From positions 62,001 through 126,000 of the forward strand of contig NSIP01000002.1 of the NCBI GenBank assembly GCA_002737725.1: a stretch of 64,000 nt of DNA. The letters run 5' to 3'. The position numbers were made by a program, and so were the translations under genes. Source of the stretch: Rhodospirillaceae bacterium. Lineage in GTDB: Bacteria > Pseudomonadota > Alphaproteobacteria > Rhodospirillales > Rhodospirillaceae. Below the pieces are notes generated by a model. That model saw nothing but the letters and a program-made list of their open reading frames with translations. It searched no databases and was not told the DNA's origin. Positions 62,469 to 64,000 of the stretch are shown in pieces; position 1 is the first letter of the stretch, and each line of letters opens with the position of its first letter.

Positions 62469-63643
62469 GCCCCTGGGGCCTTAATAATGCCGCGCGCCAG
62501 CAGGTCTTCAATCACGCGCGCCTTGATCGGGTCGTAATCTTTCGCTGTCTGCAGAGGCGTCTTGGCAAGCGCATCAACCGGGAAGAATTTGGCTTGGTCG
62601 TAACCGAGCTTGTGAACGGGCACTTGCAATTCTGCCAGCCAATTTTGTGAACTCGGCGTTGTGCGGGCTTTGCGCAAGGCATCGATATCGATAGTCGCGG
62701 TCACAAATCCTTCGTCACCGTCAGCGGCCGTCGCCAGGGCTTTTCCTGTATAGTCGATGATCTCGGAAGGAATGCGCGCTTGTAACGGAGCGGCTTCATC
62801 TTCGCCGACAGGACCCAAATTTGAGAGCAAGACATAGGACATATTCTCATAAGCGCGCACGCGGCGAATTTGCGTGCGAATGTCGGGTGGCTGAACACCA
62901 GGAGGTGCTGGCGAAGCGGTTGGGTTCAGCAGGACCTCGGCACCATTAAACACGAAGTTGCGCGCCATCTCGGGCCAGTTCACGTCGAGTGCCACAATCG
63001 ATGCCAAGCGCCCAATCTCGGTATTGGCCACGGGGAAAACTGACTCAGGCCCCATTTTATCAAGCCACTCAGTCCATACATCGCTTGGTCGAGACTTCGT
63101 GGTGAGGTCATAAAGTTTACGGTAGTTCAAAACCACGTCGCCGGATGGCCCAAGGATCACGCCCGACAGGAAATAGCGATCTGGAAACTGAGGGATAATT
63201 TCGGTGGTGTTAAATCCGACAAACGCTTTTGCTTTTTGGGCAGCTTTGGAGATGCGGTCGGTTTCTTTGCCAGGCACACGTAGCGAGGCTTTCATCCAAT
63301 CTTTAACGCCAGGCCCACCTTCGGCGGCTTGCAGACAAAACTCAGAGAATGAATACAACTTTGCGCCAACTTCATCGGCACCGCGTTCGATAAACTTAAC
63401 AACGCGATCAAGATTTGCATTTAACGCATCGGCGCGAAACTTCCCGGATTTGTCGAATGTGGGGGTAACACGCGTTTGCACGCAGCTTGCTTTGTAAGGC
63501 TCAATCTTTTTGCCACTGGCACTCAGAGAATTTACTACGCGTGTCGTGCCGATCTCTTCGGCCTGGGCGCTGGAAATCAATGACGCGCCTGCCGTGAGGG
63601 TGGCGGTTGTCTTCAAAAGGTTGCGGCGCGTTGTATCGGTCAT
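62465..63643 (-). CDS. Tat-exported nitrilase-superfamily protein without the catalytic Cys
   Basis: 392 residues. A Tat-type signal (TRRNLLKTTATLTAGASL) is followed by a carbon-nitrogen-hydrolase domain. The Glu is in LYSFSEFCLQAAEG and the Lys in VLNYRKLYDLTT, but where the family has ICYD the sequence reads VALDVNWPEMARNF, with Ala for the catalytic Cys. The rest of the fold (GAEVLLNPTASPAPPGVQPP) is intact. It could be a binding protein or a structural homologue. It is coupled by 4-base overlaps to the TRAP gene before it and the GNAT remnant after it. Confidence 0.8.
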   Translation of the reverse strand: MTDTTRRNLLKTTATLTAGASLISSAQAEEIGTTRVVNSLSASGKKIEPYKASCVQTRVTPTFDKSGKFRADALNANLDRVVKFIERGADEVGAKLYSFSEFCLQAAEGGPGVKDWMKASLRVPGKETDRISKAAQKAKAFVGFNTTEIIPQFPDRYFLSGVILGPSGDVVLNYRKLYDLTTKSRPSDVWTEWLDKMGPESVFPVANTEIGRLASIVALDVNWPEMARNFVFNGAEVLLNPTASPAPPGVQPPDIRTQIRRVRAYENMSYVLLSNLGPVGEDEAAPLQARIPSEIIDYTGKALATAADGDEGFVTATIDIDALRKARTTPSSQNWLAELQVPVHKLGYDQAKFFPVDALAKTPLQTAKDYDPIKARVIEDLLARGIIKAPGA

Positions 63644-64000
63644 GGCTTGGTCTCCGCTTTTAATGGTCGCTGCAAATAGGCGCGCTTTCCTTCGACCACG
63701 CGATCATAAAGCTCCTGTGCCCTACCGCCAGCCTGAGATATAAGTTCATGATAAACCTGAGCTGTGGCTGTCTTCCAACGCGCGCGAGCTTCGGGCGAGA
63801 GTTCTTGGCCGCGGACACTGCCAGCCGCCATAGCGGTTTTCATCTCGCGTACACTGTCGACTCGAATGCCGTTGCGAGCCTCACGTGTGGCGGGAAAGCC
63901 GGCGTCGACAATGCGCTGATGTTCTGGCGTCAGTGCATTCCACCATTTGGAGTTGGTAATGATGCCGAGCATTGACGTGGTGTGTCGAGTAAAGGTGTAA
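63640..64000 (-). CDS. TRAP transporter solute-binding protein (DctP family), C-terminal part
   Basis: The last 119 residues of a DctP-type periplasmic solute-binding protein; the frame is open to the right edge (YTFTRHTTSMLGIITNSKWW). The NSKWWNALTPEHQRIVDAGF stretch is typical of TRAP binding proteins that recognise carboxylates. TRAP membrane subunits are not in view. The stop overlaps the start of the nitrilase-like gene by four bases, so the two are probably cotranscribed. Confidence 0.8.
   Translation of the reverse strand, partial: YTFTRHTTSMLGIITNSKWWNALTPEHQRIVDAGFPATREARNGIRVDSVREMKTAMAAGSVRGQELSPEARARWKTATAQVYHELISQAGGRAQELYDRVVEGKRAYLQRPLKAETKP

Overview
The window reads as chromosomal DNA of an alphaproteobacterium, closest in gene order to Rhodospirillales-type genomes. 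This rests on conserved blocks: the end of the atp operon (atpG-atpD-atpC); gpmI-envC-ctpA-deacetylase-rppH; ffs-dnaX-ybaB-recR; def-fmt-truA; dapD-dapE; and rpmH-rnpA-yidD-yidC-engB-argB. No genus can be named from the sequence alone. Genes are densely packed, often with ATGA or TTGA overlaps, and many starts are GTG or TTG.

Bases 1-33,990 are mostly housekeeping: ATP synthase, a di-iron ferritin-like protein, RNA 5' end processing, periplasmic protease and cell-division hydrolase activator, phosphoglycerate mutase, the 4.5S SRP RNA, DNA polymerase III tau, RecR, an NfeD/SPFH pair, RmuC, deformylase, formyltransferase, TruA, lysine and arginine biosynthesis, the L34/RNase P/YidC membrane-insertion operon, an orphan histidine kinase and pantothenate synthesis. 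A tRNA-Arg(ACG) at 34,438 marks a boundary. It is followed by a decayed fragment of a DUF3987 (mobile-element helicase/primase-type) gene and a small exported protein.

From about 35.5 to 46.1 kb lies accessory metabolism: an acyl-CoA ligase, an ABC exporter, a GST-like protein, a sulfurtransferase, a malonyl-CoA-synthetase-like ligase coupled to a ferredoxin-reductase-like flavoprotein, a frameshifted receiver gene, an HD hydrolase and small membrane proteins.

From 46.1 kb to the right edge is a catabolic island, the most interesting part. A minus-strand run (54,937 down to 49,708) encodes an aconitase-family hydratase in two subunits, an isocitrate-lyase/PEP-mutase-family lyase, an isochorismatase-family amidohydrolase and two PuuE/imidase-type deacetylase-fold hydrolases. 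Together these could form a ring-opening route: cyclic imide, then half-amide, then substituted maleate, then substituted malate, then a 2-oxoacid or other cleavage products. That route is an inference. It is flanked by a divergent plus-strand run (glutaryl-CoA-dehydrogenase-type enzyme, YciI-like protein, FAD-linked oxidase, three VOC proteins), two further VOC proteins of which one is clearly exported, an MFS transporter, a Tat-exported nitrilase homologue lacking its catalytic cysteine, and the end of a TRAP solute-binding protein gene.

At least six genes look broken: a deacetylase lacking its N-terminal half, a frameshifted PAS gene, the DUF3987 remnant, a receiver gene with one extra G, a GDSL hydrolase with an internal TAA and a GNAT gene with an internal TAG. 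This is either active gene decay or assembly error and should be settled with reads.
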